Shown here piece after piece: positions 24,107-33,392 of a stretch of DNA of 64,000 bases. Where the stretch lies: NCBI RefSeq assembly GCF_900101875.1, contig NZ_FNAI01000006.1, forward strand, positions 186,001 to 250,000. The letters run 5' to 3'. The stretch is from Mucilaginibacter pineti (GTDB lineage: Bacteria; Bacteroidota; Bacteroidia; Sphingobacteriales; Sphingobacteriaceae). The notes under the pieces were generated by a model that had not been told where the DNA came from, made no database searches, and saw only the letters and a list, made by a program, of their open reading frames with translations. Made by a program: the position numbers and the translations under genes. Positions within the stretch are counted from its first letter, which is position 1. Each line of letters begins with the position of its first letter.

Positions 24107-24450
24107 TACTTCCGCAGGCTAATCCAGTGGTGGCTTTCGTTTGTGAGTACCAGGATTAAACCGATGATAAATAATATTGGGACAATGATAGACAAGGATA
24201 AACCCAGTTTCTCAAACTTTAAGTGCATGAAATAAGCTACTATATAAAATGCTTTAAACAATGTTAAAACGATATATACAGGGTTAGCATAAACTAACAG
24301 ATCGGGATGCTTAGGTACAATAATAAGTGCTATAAAAAACTCAACACAGGTAATACCTAATAGTATAAAAAACACTTTCCAGATTCTTCCCCTGGTCATT
24401 GTTTCGTGCTCGCCTTCCTCGTGGTGAACTTCTTGTGATTCTGCTGACAT
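24106..24450 (-). CDS. Cytochrome c oxidase subunit IV family protein
   Basis: A 114-residue protein with three membrane helices (about 22-43, 52-72, 83-104) after a charged N-terminus (MSAESQEVHHEEGEHE). The layout and the motif AYFMHLKFEKLGLSL identify the prokaryotic caa3-type subunit IV (COX4_pro/CtaF-like). It stabilises the oxidase; it carries no cofactor. It sits 13 bases after the subunit III gene. Confidence 0.88.
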   Translation of the reverse strand: MSAESQEVHHEEGEHETMTRGRIWKVFFILLGITCVEFFIALIIVPKHPDLLVYANPVYIVLTLFKAFYIVAYFMHLKFEKLGLSLSIIVPILFIIGLILVLTNESHHWISLRK

Positions 24451-24463
24451 ATATATAATTTTT

Positions 24464-25189
24464 TTAAACTAAGTAAAAGAATGTGAACACAAATACCCAA
24501 ACCAAATCAACAAAGTGCCAGTAAAGGCCTACTTTTTCAACCATTAGGTAGCTGCCGCGTTTTTCGTAAGTGCCTAACAGTACATTGATGGTAATGATGA
24601 TATTGATAATAACGCCGGTAAATACGTGGAAACCGTGGAAACCTGTTATGGTAAAGAATAAGTTAGCAAATTCCTGAGCGGTCATGTGCCTTACAGCTTC
24701 TGTACCACCTTCACGAAAGAATTTTCCTAATTCATCAACCGCCGGTGTACTTCCCCACCAAAAGCCTTCGCTATATAAGTGGTGCCACTCTAAAGCCTGG
24801 CATCCAAGGAACATCAAACCACCAATAACGGTAGCTATCATCCAATATGTAACCTGTTTTTTATCGTTACGATGGCCCGCTTCTACGGCTAAAACCATTG
24901 TTACCGAGCTCATGATCAGGATAAAGGTCATTAACCCTACGAAAACTAACGGCGCACCGCTTTCAAGTAAACCGGGTACAGATTGGAATACTTTATCTGC
25001 CGCAGGCCATACGCCGTTTGCGGCGAAACGTAGCGAGCCGTAAGAAATCAATAATGATGAAAAGGTAAATGCATCCGAAAGGAGAAAAAACCACATCATT
25101 AGTTTTCCGTACTCAACATTGAAGGGAGATCTCCCTCCAGACCACGGCGTTGTCTTTACTTCATCAATTTGTGATACTGCTGTACTCAT
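24464..25189 (-). CDS. ctaE: Cytochrome c oxidase subunit III
   Basis: A 241-residue protein with five to six membrane helices. Diagnostic features are the N-terminal WSGGRSPFNVEYGKLMMW, the helix-3 segment LGCQALEWHHLY and the C-terminal GFHGFHVFTGVIIN, with VGLYWHFVDLVWVFVFTFFYLV at the end (the YWHFVDxVW motif). It is the canonical subunit III of the heme-copper oxidase. A second, more divergent subunit III gene lies 21 bases upstream, a usual arrangement in Bacteroidota. Confidence 0.93.
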   Translation of the reverse strand: MSTAVSQIDEVKTTPWSGGRSPFNVEYGKLMMWFFLLSDAFTFSSLLISYGSLRFAANGVWPAADKVFQSVPGLLESGAPLVFVGLMTFILIMSSVTMVLAVEAGHRNDKKQVTYWMIATVIGGLMFLGCQALEWHHLYSEGFWWGSTPAVDELGKFFREGGTEAVRHMTAQEFANLFFTITGFHGFHVFTGVIINIIITINVLLGTYEKRGSYLMVEKVGLYWHFVDLVWVFVFTFFYLV

Positions 25190-25210
25190 TGTACTTAAAT
25201 AATGGGTGTG

Positions 25211-25804
25211 TTAATTTTGGTTCAAAAGTAAAAAAACATACAGATAAATCCATATAATTCCGAGAAAATGCCAAAAAATAGAGCTCATTTGCATTTTAAA
25301 CAAATTAATCACTTGTGGCGTTTTCCTGTATGTTGCTGTTATAGTATTTAATAATAGTAATAAGCCTGCAATTATGTGTATCAAGTGCATGCTGGCAAAA
25401 ATGTAAACAAACGACCTTGACGCATTTGGATCGGTCAGGAAGATGTTCATTTTGTAGGTCAACACATACATCGCGTAGATCTGCATAGCAAAAAATGCTA
25501 TCCCTAAGGCAAATGTGAGCCACAAAAACATACGCTGTTTTGCAAACTGTAACCCCTTTGCTGCCTTTGAAGCTAAAAATAATGTACCGCTGCTAAATAC
25601 AATAAGGATTGTACTGTATAAAAAAGCGCTTGGCATTATTACATTAAGGCCATGTCCCCTACCGCCGCTGTACACAATAAAACCGCTTGTAAACGCTGCA
25701 AAAAACATCCCCGATGTGAATATGAAGATCCACATGTTAAATATCTTGGGAGCAAGGTCAAGCCTGGTATCGTCTTTACTCATCTGAGCCATCATTTCTT
25801 TCAC
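25211..25804 (-). CDS. Second cytochrome c oxidase subunit III-like protein
   Basis: A 197-residue protein with five membrane helices. The last two carry FASMHLIHIIAGLLLLL and SSIFWHFLGIIWIYLYVFLLL, the short form of the subunit III signature (WHFLxxxW). It lacks the long helix 3-4 insert of the other subunit III. Two subunit III genes in tandem are common in Bacteroidota caa3 operons; the two may form a heterodimer or give alternative assemblies. It overlaps the heme O synthase gene by 4 bases. Confidence 0.88.
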   Translation of the reverse strand: MKEMMAQMSKDDTRLDLAPKIFNMWIFIFTSGMFFAAFTSGFIVYSGGRGHGLNVIMPSAFLYSTILIVFSSGTLFLASKAAKGLQFAKQRMFLWLTFALGIAFFAMQIYAMYVLTYKMNIFLTDPNASRSFVYIFASMHLIHIIAGLLLLLNTITATYRKTPQVINLFKMQMSSIFWHFLGIIWIYLYVFLLLNQN

Positions 25805-26664
25805 TTTGCTATAAAATCAAACAAAAACATTAACTGTACTACCGGCAAATACATAAACGAGCCAAACATCAGTTTGCGGGCCGCCTCAATTTGCTGGGTG
25901 CGCAGCAGGTTATAAGCCTGGTATAAAAATACTATACTGCATACCAATGATACCGCCCCTACATAGTAACCGCCGTAACCGTAAATGGTTGGCAATAAAC
26001 TCACTGGTAACAATATCAATGTAAATATAAAGGTTATTACCGCACTTCCTAAATTACGTTCGCCAGTTGGCAACAGTCTGAAACCTGCCAGTTTATAGTC
26101 ATCATCCAGCACCCAGGCAATAGCCCAAAAATGAGGGAACTGCCATACAAACTGAATACCGAATAAGATGAGCGCTATAGCATCTATCCTTCCATGCTGT
26201 TGTGCGGCTACATATCCAATAAGTGGTGGTAATGCACCAGGAATAGCGCCCACAAATACAGCAATTGGCGATTTACGTTTTAAAGGTGTATAAGCAAAAG
26301 CATACAACACTATGGAAAACACCGATAATAAACCAGTTAACATGTTTAGGCTACCCAACAGATATGTACCTGCCATACCCATTCCCAAACCTAACACGAG
26401 GGCCTGCCCTGTGTTCATCTTCCCGGATGGCAATGGGCGATCCATGGTGCGCTTCATGAGCTTATCCAGGTCCTTTTCAATGATCTCGTTGAATGTATTT
26501 GCCGCGGATGTTACCAGTAAGCCGCCTATGATCAGCTTTACCCAGTTTAACCAGTCGATATGACCGTTTGCCCGGCTGCCTATCAAAAATGATATAGATG
26601 CCGAAAACACCACCAAAAAGGTGAGCCTGGTTTTTATCAACTTTGAATAATCACTCCACTTCAA
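25801..26664 (-). CDS. ctaB: Heme O synthase (protoheme IX farnesyltransferase)
   Basis: A 287-residue UbiA-superfamily protein with eight to nine membrane helices. The first motif is NTFNEIIEKDLDKLMKRT followed by RPLPSG, the signature of protoheme farnesyltransferases; the second is WAIAWVLDDDYKLAGFRLLP. It transfers a farnesyl group to heme B to give heme O, which heme A synthase, encoded just upstream with a 4-base overlap, converts to heme A. The coupling of the two genes to the oxidase genes indicates that the oxidase uses heme A. Confidence 0.93.
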   Translation of the reverse strand: MKWSDYSKLIKTRLTFLVVFSASISFLIGSRANGHIDWLNWVKLIIGGLLVTSAANTFNEIIEKDLDKLMKRTMDRPLPSGKMNTGQALVLGLGMGMAGTYLLGSLNMLTGLLSVFSIVLYAFAYTPLKRKSPIAVFVGAIPGALPPLIGYVAAQQHGRIDAIALILFGIQFVWQFPHFWAIAWVLDDDYKLAGFRLLPTGERNLGSAVITFIFTLILLPVSLLPTIYGYGGYYVGAVSLVCSIVFLYQAYNLLRTQQIEAARKLMFGSFMYLPVVQLMFLFDFIAK

Positions 26665-27722
26665 TTTCTTACTCCTCCTGCGTTAACCGACTGATGTAAA
26701 TTCAGCAGTAAATAAAATTGTGCACCAAATACTAAACTGGCCAAAACTATATGTGCTGCCTGTGCAAATGGCGGCAGCGCCCAGTATGATAATAATATAC
26801 CGGTAACAATTTGCAGCATGATCATTAAAAAGTTAAAGCTCATTAACTGCTGCTGCACCGAATGTCTGCTGAAGCGCTTACGGATAAGCGCATAAAGCAT
26901 TATGTTAATCACCAATACCAAAACTGCCAGATCCCGGTGATGTGCGAAGATATCGCCAGCGCTTTTTATCCAGCTATCACGGTAACCTCCCTGAAAATGG
27001 TTAGCTACTGAATCTATCTTTTCCCGTACTTCGGTACCAAATGTTATCTGCACCGTACTCAATACAAGGGCTATCAACGTAATAACGTATATAATCGGAC
27101 TTGTACTTAATTTGCTGTTGCCAGCTACTCTTGCCAAATGGTAGGTGTAAATACATAAGGCCAAAATAACCAGCGCCAATAACATGTGTACTGTAACTAT
27201 CCACGCCACCAAATTGGTTGATACCACTATAGAACCAAGCCATGCCTGAAACCCTACAAAGATCCAGTTAAGGACGCTTAATACCGGGATGCGCTTATCT
27301 ATGTTCCAATAACTGAAGGAGTATACTGCCATTAACAACAGGAATATTCCTGATATGGCGCCAATTAAACGGTTGATATACTCTGTCCAGGTTTTGCCGG
27401 CGTTAAACTCTTCAGGGGTAAGGATAGACCGGTCTTCGCGGATGCGTTTAGCCAGATCGCTGTAGCCAAATACATCTAATGTTTTTGCGAAGCGCTGATT
27501 TTTAGCCAGTCGTTTCTCTACGTATTTCTGCTTGTAATCGCTGGGCAAATCGGCACTGCTAACCGGCGGAACATACCTTCCAAAACACTTAGGCCAGTCG
27601 GGGCATCCCATTCCTGAACCGGTACTTCGCACAACACCGCCAGCAAGTATCAAAACAAAAAGAATAACAATTGTTATGAGGTTGATGCTTTGAAACCTAT
27701 GTTTTGATGTAGATATACTCAT
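26661..27722 (-). CDS. ctaA: Heme A synthase (COX15/CtaA family)
   Basis: A 353-residue membrane protein with eight helices in two four-helix halves. The start has GGVVRSTGSGMGCPDWPKCF with a cysteine pair on the outer loop, and conserved heme-binding histidines appear in VHMLLALVIL, NHFQGGYRDSW, FAHHRDLAVL and AAHIVLASLV. It oxidises the C8 methyl of heme O to a formyl group. It overlaps the heme O synthase gene by 4 bases and lies 148 bases after the subunit I gene, with an octad hairpin in the gap. The extra segment around residues 60-100 (RFAKTLDVFGYSDLAKRI) is typical of the Bacteroidota group. Confidence 0.93.
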   Translation of the reverse strand: MSISTSKHRFQSINLITIVILFVLILAGGVVRSTGSGMGCPDWPKCFGRYVPPVSSADLPSDYKQKYVEKRLAKNQRFAKTLDVFGYSDLAKRIREDRSILTPEEFNAGKTWTEYINRLIGAISGIFLLLMAVYSFSYWNIDKRIPVLSVLNWIFVGFQAWLGSIVVSTNLVAWIVTVHMLLALVILALCIYTYHLARVAGNSKLSTSPIIYVITLIALVLSTVQITFGTEVREKIDSVANHFQGGYRDSWIKSAGDIFAHHRDLAVLVLVINIMLYALIRKRFSRHSVQQQLMSFNFLMIMLQIVTGILLSYWALPPFAQAAHIVLASLVFGAQFYLLLNLHQSVNAGGVRN

Positions 27723-27739
27723 TTAAGTATTTCTAAAAA

Positions 27740-27850
27740 TTTAGGGTACCCTTGTCTTAATTTGAAGATTTGAGAATTTGAAGATTTGAAAATAAAGCAT
27801 CTTCAAATTAGCACATTTTCAAATCTTCAAATTAAAGGAGGTACCCTAAA
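27740..27850. repeat. Nested inverted repeat between subunit I and heme A synthase genes
   Basis: An outer perfect 11-base inverted repeat, TTTAGGGTACC (27740-27750) and GGTACCCTAAA (27840-27850), encloses octad arms: ATTTGAAG, ATTTGAGA, ATTTGAAG, ATTTGAAA (27760-27791) and CTTCAAAT, TAGCACAT, TTTCAAAT, CTTCAAAT (27801-27832). The whole 111-base element can form one long hairpin. It may be a processing or attenuation site inside the operon. Confidence 0.85.
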
Positions 27851-27870
27851 AGATCAGATCAGTATTAAGA

Positions 27871-29760
27871 TTATTTTACTTCTTCGTTTGCTTTCAGCGT
27901 ACTTGTAAATTTGTTTTGCTCCTCTAAACCAACAGGGTTATCTTCAAAATCATGCGGAAGATTTGAGCTCATGGTTTGAGAGAAAGGAGTAGTTTGTGGT
28001 ATATAATCCTCTTCGGCACCTGGCTTGCTGTAATCATATGGCCAACGGTAAACAGTTGGAATTTCGCCAGGCCAGTTACCGTGTAAGTGCTCAACAGGTG
28101 TAGTCCACTCCAGGGTATTTGCCTCCCAGGGATTTTGTGTTGCTTTTTTACCTGCAAATATCGATGTGATAAAGTTGTAAAGGAAAGCAACCTGTGCCAA
28201 AGCTGCCATAATAGCTGCCCAGGTAATAAATGTATTTACGGTTAACCAGCGTTGCATGCTTGCAAACTCGGTGAACGCATAGTAACGACGAGGTACGCCA
28301 TCCAGACCCATAAAGTGCATCGGGAAGAATACCAGGTAAGCACCGATAAATGTTAACCAGAAGTGCAGATAGCCTAATTTCTCATCCATCATTCTGCCAA
28401 ACATTTTAGGGAACCAGTGATATACACCGGCAAGCATACCAAATATAGCTGCCGAACCCATTACCAAGTGGAAGTGGGCAACCACAAAGTAAGTATCATG
28501 CAGGTTAATATCTAACGCGGCATTACCTAAGAAGATACCGGTTAAACCTCCTGATATAAAGAATGACACCATACCTATAGCGAACAACATTGCAGGCGTA
28601 AACCTGATGTTACCGCGCCAAAGCGTTGCCAGCCAGTTAAATGTTTTTACTGCCGATGGTACCGCGATGATCAAGGTAGTGATCATGAACACACCGCCCA
28701 GGAACGGATTCATACCCGTAACAAACATGTGGTGACCCCATACAATGAACGATAATACGGTGATACCTATTAATGAGTAAACCATCGCATGGTAACCAAA
28801 AATGGGTTTGCGTGAGTTTACAGACATTACTTCGGATGAGATACCCATTGCCGGCATAATTACGATGTAAACCTCCGGGTGACCCAAGAACCAGAATAAA
28901 TGCTGGAACAGGATAGGGCTACCACCTTCATAAGGCTGAGGAACACCGTTTAATACGATATCAGAAAGATAAAAGCTTGTACCAAAACTACGGTCGAATA
29001 TCAGCAATACAACACCTGCAACTAATACAGGGAACGCTAATACACCTAATACCGCAGTAAGAAATAATGCCCAGATAGTTAAAGGCATTTTCCAAAGATC
29101 CATACCTTTTGTACGCATGTTTAACACAGTACTTACGTAGTTGATACCACCCATTAATGATGATGCCACAAAACATACCATACTTATTAACCACAAAGTC
29201 ATACCGGTACCCGAGCCTGGCATAGCCTTTGGCAGGGCCGATAATGGTGGATAAATTGTCCAGCCACCACTTGCAGGACCTTTTTGAACCAGGAACGATG
29301 ACAACATGATAACACTGGCCAAAAAGAAAAACCAATACGACAGCATGTTCATGAACGGCGAAGCCATATCACGAGCACCTATTTGCAATGGAATTAATAA
29401 GTTGGCAAAAGTACCGCTCAAACCGGCTGTTAACACAAAGAACACCATGATGGTACCGTGAATGGTAACCAGCGAAAGATAAAACTCGGTGCTTATACGG
29501 CCGTTAGGTGCAAAGTGACCCAACAATGTAGTCAATAAAGGGAATGTTTTATCAGGATAAGCTAACTGGATCCTGAATAGTATTGATAATATCATCGCGA
29601 TAACTGCCATAGTAATACCTGTTATCAGGAATTGCTTGGCAATCATCTTGTGATCCATGCTAAACACGTATTTAGACAGGAACGATTGATTATGATGGTG
29701 TTCGTGACCGTGTTCGTCGTGATGTGCTACTCCGTGATCGTGAACTGCTAATGTTGACAT
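27871..29760 (-). CDS. ctaD: Cytochrome c oxidase subunit I (heme-copper oxidase)
   Basis: A 629-residue protein with twelve or more membrane helices. CuB and heme ligands are visible: a His in LVTIHGTIMVFF (helix 2), WFLGHPEVYIVIMP with the Tyr-His crosslink pair, WGHHMFVTGMN for the two CuB histidines, and HDTYFVVAHFHLVMGS for the heme histidines in helix 10. The HPEVY glutamate and the D-channel-region aspartate in IGARDMASPFMN indicate an A-type proton-pumping oxidase. It has an N-terminal His-rich stretch (HDHGVAHHDEHGHEHHH) that could hold metal. It lies 17 bases after subunit II and makes the catalytic core. Confidence 0.95.
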   Translation of the reverse strand: MSTLAVHDHGVAHHDEHGHEHHHNQSFLSKYVFSMDHKMIAKQFLITGITMAVIAMILSILFRIQLAYPDKTFPLLTTLLGHFAPNGRISTEFYLSLVTIHGTIMVFFVLTAGLSGTFANLLIPLQIGARDMASPFMNMLSYWFFFLASVIMLSSFLVQKGPASGGWTIYPPLSALPKAMPGSGTGMTLWLISMVCFVASSLMGGINYVSTVLNMRTKGMDLWKMPLTIWALFLTAVLGVLAFPVLVAGVVLLIFDRSFGTSFYLSDIVLNGVPQPYEGGSPILFQHLFWFLGHPEVYIVIMPAMGISSEVMSVNSRKPIFGYHAMVYSLIGITVLSFIVWGHHMFVTGMNPFLGGVFMITTLIIAVPSAVKTFNWLATLWRGNIRFTPAMLFAIGMVSFFISGGLTGIFLGNAALDINLHDTYFVVAHFHLVMGSAAIFGMLAGVYHWFPKMFGRMMDEKLGYLHFWLTFIGAYLVFFPMHFMGLDGVPRRYYAFTEFASMQRWLTVNTFITWAAIMAALAQVAFLYNFITSIFAGKKATQNPWEANTLEWTTPVEHLHGNWPGEIPTVYRWPYDYSKPGAEEDYIPQTTPFSQTMSSNLPHDFEDNPVGLEEQNKFTSTLKANEEVK

Positions 29761-29777
29761 ATCGCTCTTATATTATA

Positions 29778-30962
29778 TTAATTATTTAACGCTAACCTGT
29801 TTTGAGATACTGACTTTGACGATTCCGCAGCTGCGAAATGCAATTCCTTTTTTAACTGGTCTGTTAAATAAGGTTTTTGTCTTGATAACCATGCCTGATA
29901 TTCGGCTTCGGTAACCACACGCACAACTGCTTGCATGTTGTAGTGACCGCCACCGCATACTTTGTTACAGTAAACTAAGTATTCAAATTTAGGATCGTCT
30001 GTTTTTCTCCGCATTTCAGCGGTTGTAATTGTTGGGGTAAATTTAAAGAAGGTAGGCAATCCCGGTACCGCGTTTAGCTGAACCCTGAAGTGCGGCATAT
30101 AAACACTGTGGATCACATCCTGTGCCTGTATGTTTAACCTTATTGTTTTGTGTACCGGCAAATACATGGTATCAACTGCAAGATCATCAAAGCTGCTGCG
30201 TTTTTTGAAGTTAACACCCAATTTATTAAAACCGGTAACCAATTTAAAATCCTTCGGGCCTAAAATACCGTCTTTACCAGGGTAACGTAGCTCCCATTTA
30301 TACTGATGGCCGGTAATGTCAATATTAATATCGCCAACTTTTTCGCTGGTATCCATTATTTTTTGCCAGGTAAAGAAACCGAATACAACTAAAATGGTTA
30401 ACACGATAGCTGGTGCTATGGTCCAGATCTTTTCGATGGTATTGTCGTGCGGTAAGAAGTATGCACGGCGTTTGTCTGAATGCCTGTATCTGAATAAAAA
30501 TGTAAACAGTAAAATTTGGGTGATAAAGAAAACGATCATCGTTAACACGGTAGTTACGGTGAACATTTCATCAATATTAACACCGTGAGCCGACGCAGAT
30601 TCTGGCAAGGTCATGCTGCCTTGCACAGTAAACGACCAGTATGCGCCATATATACCTGCAATCAGGAATACCAGGCATATAACGCCCATAACAGTATTCC
30701 ATTTTAAGCCTTTTTTACCCTGAATTTTTAAGGTAAGATCATAGATCTTTAAAATTTTACCTATTACGGCAACACCCAGACAAATCAGGAAAAATATCAG
30801 CACGTAGTATGATACGCCAGCCCAGTCAACCTGTGGCGCTTCGGGTTCGCCGGCACCTGTTGCTGCCGGAGTTTGCGCCATCAGCACGTTTGTGCCCAAA
30901 AGCATGAACGCCGCGAAAAACGATAGTAATGTTTTAGAATTTATAAACTTTCTGAATGCCAT
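29778..30962 (-). CDS. ctaC: Cytochrome c oxidase subunit II with CuA site
   Basis: About 394 residues from the ATG at 30962, which gives a proper signal peptide (MAFRKFINSKTLLSFFAAF..., ending LMAQ); an in-frame ATG at 31007 would add 15 residues with no signal character. Four further hydrophobic helices follow, two more than usual, and then the cupredoxin domain. The CuA ligands are all there: HSVYMPHF, and YCNKVCGGGHYNM with the CxxxCxxxHxxM pattern near the C-terminus. No C-terminal cytochrome c domain is fused, so the electron probably enters from the ActE or ActA cytochrome domains. It lies 17 bases before ctaD. Confidence 0.93.
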   Translation of the reverse strand: MAFRKFINSKTLLSFFAAFMLLGTNVLMAQTPAATGAGEPEAPQVDWAGVSYYVLIFFLICLGVAVIGKILKIYDLTLKIQGKKGLKWNTVMGVICLVFLIAGIYGAYWSFTVQGSMTLPESASAHGVNIDEMFTVTTVLTMIVFFITQILLFTFLFRYRHSDKRRAYFLPHDNTIEKIWTIAPAIVLTILVVFGFFTWQKIMDTSEKVGDINIDITGHQYKWELRYPGKDGILGPKDFKLVTGFNKLGVNFKKRSSFDDLAVDTMYLPVHKTIRLNIQAQDVIHSVYMPHFRVQLNAVPGLPTFFKFTPTITTAEMRRKTDDPKFEYLVYCNKVCGGGHYNMQAVVRVVTEAEYQAWLSRQKPYLTDQLKKELHFAAAESSKSVSQNRLALNN

Positions 30963-31010
30963 TTTAATTTCAGTTTGGTATTCTGTATTTTGATGCAAAT
31001 TTAACAAATA

Positions 31011-32270
31011 TTATATGTGATGATGAAGGCTCTCCTGTAAGAACGGATGTTTTTTAGGAACAAGCGATTTAAACTTACTTAAAGCAGTCAGCATCAGGAA
31101 GGTAAATAAACCTGCAAAACCCAGGAATACACCAATTTCAATGTAATCAAATCGTCTACCTTCGGCACCTACTGTACCAGGCATGATCATTATGTAATAA
31201 TCAAGCCAGTGACCAAATATTAAGATCACGCATGTTGTTGCCAATACGTTGGTTTTACGTTTTGAATCGCGGGCCATGATAATAAGCAACGGCGCTAAAA
31301 AGTTAATAACGATATTTAACCAAAACCAAGGTTTAAATTCAGGCTCCCATCTTCTGAAAAAGTAAACAGTTTCCTCAGGTATGTTGGCGTAGTAGATCAG
31401 TAAGAACTGTGCAAACCATACGTAGGTCCAGAATATAGAGAAACCGAATATTAACTGACCTAAGTTGTGCAAGTGATCTTGTGTGATCCACTCCATGTAA
31501 CCCTTGGTTCTTAACCAGATAGCTGTTAATGTTATGATAGCCAACGTACTTACCCACATAGCGGCAAAGTTATACCAGCCAAACATGGTTGAGAAAAAGT
31601 GCGCTTCTAATGACATGATAGTATCAAAAGCAAATAAAGGCTGTGTAAATCCAAATACTACCAGGAATGCGGCAGAAATAGTAAAGCTTTTCTTGTAGTA
31701 AAATAAGCCGCCCAATTCATCCTCAGTTTCTGAGTATTTTACCAATAACCTGCCAAATATTGAATAAGCTCCTAAAAATAAAACCATACGGCCAAGAAAG
31801 AAGCCAAGGTTTAAGTAACCCGATTTACCTGCTAAAATAGCATCGTAATTGGCATTGCCTTTTGTGGTAACACCATCAAGTGCCCATATTTTATATAAAT
31901 AAGGTGCAACAACGTGCTTGCCTTCAATTTCGGTATGGTGTGTAAAGTGCAAACCTGCGAAAACAATAACTATCAGTATAACGGCGGCTATCGGTAATAC
32001 CTTGGCAAAAGCCTGTGGTATACGCAGCAATGAAGCAGACCAACCCGCCTGAGCAACATATTGCAGGGCGCAGAAAAATACACCTGCGGTACAAACGCAA
32101 GCAAAGTAATAGCTCATCAGCAATAAATTTGCAAATGTGCGCTCGCCCTGTCCTGTAAAAAAACCTATTAAAATAACTAAAACACCAACGGCTATTGCAG
32201 CTAAGCTATATGTTTTTACCTTTCCGGTAAATTCAAATTGCCCGTCTAAACTATTATGAGTATTCATCAA
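31011..32270 (-). CDS. actF: Alternative complex III subunit ActF
   Basis: A 419-residue membrane protein with about ten helices and a cytosolic N-terminus (MMNTHNSLDGQFEFTGKVKTY). It belongs to the NrfD-like ActF group (quinol:cytochrome c oxidoreductase quinone-binding subunit 2), with the family segments FFLGRMVLFLGAYSIFGRLL, WYNFAAMWVSTLAII and FSIFWTYVWFAQFLLIYYANIPEE (key part FWTYVWFAQFLL). It is the smaller-loop homologue of ActC. It lies 9 bases after actE and just before subunit II of the oxidase, which matches the gene order of ACIII-caa3 supercomplexes. Confidence 0.92.
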   Translation of the reverse strand: MMNTHNSLDGQFEFTGKVKTYSLAAIAVGVLVILIGFFTGQGERTFANLLLMSYYFACVCTAGVFFCALQYVAQAGWSASLLRIPQAFAKVLPIAAVILIVIVFAGLHFTHHTEIEGKHVVAPYLYKIWALDGVTTKGNANYDAILAGKSGYLNLGFFLGRMVLFLGAYSIFGRLLVKYSETEDELGGLFYYKKSFTISAAFLVVFGFTQPLFAFDTIMSLEAHFFSTMFGWYNFAAMWVSTLAIITLTAIWLRTKGYMEWITQDHLHNLGQLIFGFSIFWTYVWFAQFLLIYYANIPEETVYFFRRWEPEFKPWFWLNIVINFLAPLLIIMARDSKRKTNVLATTCVILIFGHWLDYYIMIMPGTVGAEGRRFDYIEIGVFLGFAGLFTFLMLTALSKFKSLVPKKHPFLQESLHHHI

Positions 32271-32279
32271 TTCTAATTC

Positions 32280-32855
32280 TTATAAAGTTTGTAAATGGTG
32301 AACATACATGATCACTTTCCAGCGTTCTTCAGGAGCCAACTGTGAAGCGTAAGATCCCATAGCATTTACACCGTAAGTAATGGTATGGTATATTTTACCG
32401 TCAGTTAAATCTTTCATGGCACCACCGCGTGATGATTGTCCTTTTGAATATGATGGCGGCGGCGGATATCCGTGCTGAACTACCAAACCATCGCCCTGCC
32501 CGCTCAGACCATGACAAGGAGAGCAAAAGTGCTCAAACAAGATCTTACCGTCTTTATAGTTGGCCTGGGTTTGTGCAAGTACTGTTTTAACTTCAACACT
32601 TGCCAGTTCGTAACCGTCTTTTGTGTTAGGATAATCAAACTTTACAAAACCTACCGGTATAGTACCGGCTGGTGGTACCTGCGCGGTTTTACCATCTTTA
32701 AAGTTATTGTTCTTCTGATCCGGATCGTATGCGATGTGCTCATACATATTAGGGGCGTACTCCCATCCGGTACTCCTTTTATCCTTGCACGATGTAACTA
32801 CAATCGAAGCAGCGATAACGATAACTATTGTTCCTAATATTCTAAATTTATTCAT
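32280..32855 (-). CDS. actE: Alternative complex III monoheme cytochrome ActE (lipoprotein)
   Basis: About 191 residues from the ATG at 32855, which places a lipoprotein signal (MNKFRILGTIVIVIAASIVVTSC, acylated cysteine at 23) at the N-terminus. An upstream ATG at 32891 would put 12 residues ahead of it. The single heme site is CSPCHGLSGQGDG, with a Met ligand probably in AMGSYASQL. ActE is the outer-face cytochrome that passes electrons from ActA to the oxidase. It overlaps actD by 8 bases with this start. Confidence 0.9.
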   Translation of the reverse strand: MNKFRILGTIVIVIAASIVVTSCKDKRSTGWEYAPNMYEHIAYDPDQKNNNFKDGKTAQVPPAGTIPVGFVKFDYPNTKDGYELASVEVKTVLAQTQANYKDGKILFEHFCSPCHGLSGQGDGLVVQHGYPPPPSYSKGQSSRGGAMKDLTDGKIYHTITYGVNAMGSYASQLAPEERWKVIMYVHHLQTL

Positions 32856-33384
32856 AGCTAACATATTTTCTGTCGTTATGCTTAACTTCACTTGCTCCTG
32901 CTTCTTTTAATATATTGGTAATATCCTCGTGTGGTATGTTTCCTTTAGCATCTATAGCAATTACAAACTTGTCATTGGTAGCTCTCAAATCCATAACCCT
33001 TGGCGCACGGCCCGGGAAAAGGTGAGTTGAGAAAAAGAAGGTAAATGCCATACCGTAAGAGGCAAAAAGCACCGTCCACTCAAAGGTTACCGGGATAAAA
33101 TCGGGAATGGCAAAATAGTTTTTACCACCAATATCCATAGGCCAGTCATGTACCAGGAAATAATAAACCAAACCGAAGATAAGCGAACCGCCCACACAGC
33201 CGAACATGAATGCTGCATAGCCTAAGCGCGAATCTTTAATTCCAAGTTTTGCATCGATACCGTGTATCGGCATTGGCGTATAAACATCATAAATAGGAAC
33301 GCTATTTTTCTGAAGTTTATCGATCCCGTGCATCAGTTCATCGGGATCATCAAAAACGCCTAATATATATTTGGTGCTACTCAT
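32848..33384 (-). CDS. actD: Alternative complex III subunit ActD (DUF3341)
   Basis: A 178-residue protein of the DUF3341 family: a soluble N-terminal domain with LGVFDDPDELMHGIDKL, the conserved YDVYTPMPIHGID loop, then two membrane helices (about 58-78 and 100-122) and a soluble C-terminal ferredoxin-like end. ActD is a structural subunit without cofactor. It lies 8 bases after actC and overlaps actE. Confidence 0.93.
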   Translation of the reverse strand: MSSTKYILGVFDDPDELMHGIDKLQKNSVPIYDVYTPMPIHGIDAKLGIKDSRLGYAAFMFGCVGGSLIFGLVYYFLVHDWPMDIGGKNYFAIPDFIPVTFEWTVLFASYGMAFTFFFSTHLFPGRAPRVMDLRATNDKFVIAIDAKGNIPHEDITNILKEAGASEVKHNDRKYVSYE

Positions 33385-33392
33385 TTGCTTAT

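Noticed and set aside
23331..27850. CRISPR array as explanation of the 8-bp arrays
   Set aside because: The units are 8 bases, have no spacers, are inverted rather than direct over the whole element, and no cas genes are present.
30963..31007. Upstream ATG of oxidase subunit II
   Set aside because: It adds 15 polar residues ahead of a good signal peptide; the start at 30962 fits better.
32856..32891. Upstream ATG of actE
   Set aside because: It would place 12 residues before a clear lipoprotein signal and overlap actD by 44 bases.
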